6,188 bases of DNA. It comes from an uncultured Collinsella sp. (GTDB lineage: Bacteria; Actinomycetota; Coriobacteriia; Coriobacteriales; Coriobacteriaceae). Position numbers and translations under genes: made by a program. Positions 5,866 through 6,188 of this stretch are shown piece by piece (the stretch's first letter is position 1; each line of letters begins with the position of its first letter). The notes beneath the pieces are model-generated. The model was not told the origin of the DNA. It made no database searches and worked only from the letters and a program-made list of their open reading frames with translations. The DNA lies in contig USJQ01000071.1 in the NCBI GenBank assembly GCA_900554985.1, positions 1 through 6,188 of the forward strand. The letters run 5' to 3'.

Positions 5866-5916
5866 CTGTCCCCTTTGCACCAAAATGGTGCAGATTAACC
5901 TGTCCCCAATGCACCA
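5866..5916. repeat. Compact repeat element: two 17-nt direct repeats around a hairpin (REP-like)
   Basis: CTGTCCCCTTTGCACCA (5866-5882) recurs as CTGTCCCCAATGCACCA (5900-5916), identical at 15 of 17 positions, 34 bases apart. Between them, TGCACCA-AAA-TGGTGCA (5876-5892) is a perfect 7-bp inverted repeat sharing the end of the first copy. This mixture of direct and inverted copies in an intergenic region is typical of REP/MITE-like elements. From memory, GGGGACAG/TGCACC repeats are scattered in Coriobacteriia genomes, but I cannot confirm copy number here. The hairpin has no T-run, so it is not a standard terminator. Confidence 0.6.
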
Positions 5917-5936
5917 AGCGTGCCGCGGGGGCTGCG

Positions 5937-5947
5937 TTGTGACACAA
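5937..5947. promoter_or_regulatory. Inverted repeat TTGTG-A-CACAA in promoter region of last gene
   Basis: A perfect 5-bp inverted repeat with a single central base lies 37-47 bases before the ATG at 5984. Its right half overlaps a possible extended -10 sequence (TG at 5940-5941, CACAAT at 5943-5948). It may be an operator or merely part of the promoter; no good -35 box accompanies it. Confidence 0.3.
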
Positions 5948-5983
5948 TGGCGTTTGTTCGATTCGTTATGCGAAAGGCCAACT

Positions 5984-6188
5984 ATGGCAAATAAGAAAAA
6001 GAACCCCGCACCCGAGCCGACGCCCGAGCAGCAGGCTCGCGCCGCCTCCAGCTCTCGCAAGAAGCAGCGCAAGACCCGCGTGTCCAAGACCGTCAAGATC
6101 GTTCTGGTGGTCATCGGCGTGCTGGCAATGCTGCTTTCCGTCTCGGCCATGGCGTGCTCCGGCCTGATGTCGCAGGCGGAGGATACCT
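5984..6188 (+). CDS. Single-pass membrane or exported protein, C-terminus cut by window edge
   Basis: Only the first 68 residues are present. The frame is open to the window edge and starts at an ATG with GAAAGG (5972-5977) six bases upstream. The first 38 residues are strongly basic and low in complexity (MANKKKNPAPEPTPEQQ, then SSSRKKQRKTRVSK), followed by a hydrophobic segment at about 38-56 (VKIVLVVIGVLAMLLSVSAM). This reads as a cytoplasmic basic tail plus a membrane anchor or uncleaved signal, with the bulk of the protein outside the cell. Cys58 follows an AMA triplet, but a consensus lipobox would have Leu at -3, so a lipoprotein is possible rather than likely. The visible part carries no domain that tells the function; an extracytoplasmic foldase or other cell-envelope protein would fit, as would many others. 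Confidence 0.8.
   Translation, partial: MANKKKNPAPEPTPEQQARAASSSRKKQRKTRVSKTVKIVLVVIGVLAMLLSVSAMACSGLMSQAEDT

Noticed and set aside
5876..5892. Perfect hairpin after the EIIA gene as an intrinsic terminator
   Set aside because: No T-run follows on either strand, and the sequence is better explained as part of the repeated element at 5866-5916.
1..6188. CRISPR array, tRNA or rRNA genes
   Set aside because: No regularly spaced repeat series, cloverleaf-like segment or rRNA signature was seen on either strand.

Overview
The window looks like chromosomal DNA from a high-GC Gram-positive of the Actinomycetota, most likely a gut Coriobacteriia such as Collinsella. The reasons are the strong G/C third-position preference, the actinobacterial flavour of PurM (GGE-x-AEHPG motif) and the small, tightly packed genes with good Shine-Dalgarno sites. 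The genus is inferred from general impression, not from a search.

Layout: (1) 1-460, minus strand: the N-terminal part of a four-helix membrane protein of unknown function, running off the left edge, with a good promoter. (2) 461-746: a divergent intergenic region. (3) 747-4366, plus strand: a purine biosynthesis cluster purF - purM - purN, closed by a strong intrinsic terminator. (4) 4510-5318: a two-gene toxin-antitoxin module, a RelB/DinJ-type ribbon-helix-helix antitoxin overlapping a PIN-domain toxin by ATGA. Its promoter sits right behind the pur terminator, and an inverted repeat covers the -10 box. (5) 5384-5848: an orphan PTS EIIA protein of the galactitol/fructose type. (6) 5849-5983: an intergenic region with a compact repeat element (two 17-nt direct repeats around a perfect hairpin). 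(7) 5984-6188: the start of a single-pass membrane or exported protein, cut by the right edge.

How they work together: PurF makes 5-phosphoribosylamine from PRPP and glutamine, PurN formylates GAR with 10-formyl-THF, and PurM closes FGAM to AIR. These are steps 1, 3 and 5 of de novo IMP synthesis; purD and purL/purS/purQ are not in the window. The toxin-antitoxin pair looks like a self-contained regulated unit inserted between housekeeping genes. The EIIA protein has an intact phospho-histidine but no EIIB/EIIC partners here.

I see no clearly new multi-gene system. The most interesting points are a lineage-type insertion in the PurF glutaminase domain, the RelB/DinJ-plus-PIN pairing with a readable operator, the repeat element after the EIIA gene, and the unpartnered EIIA.
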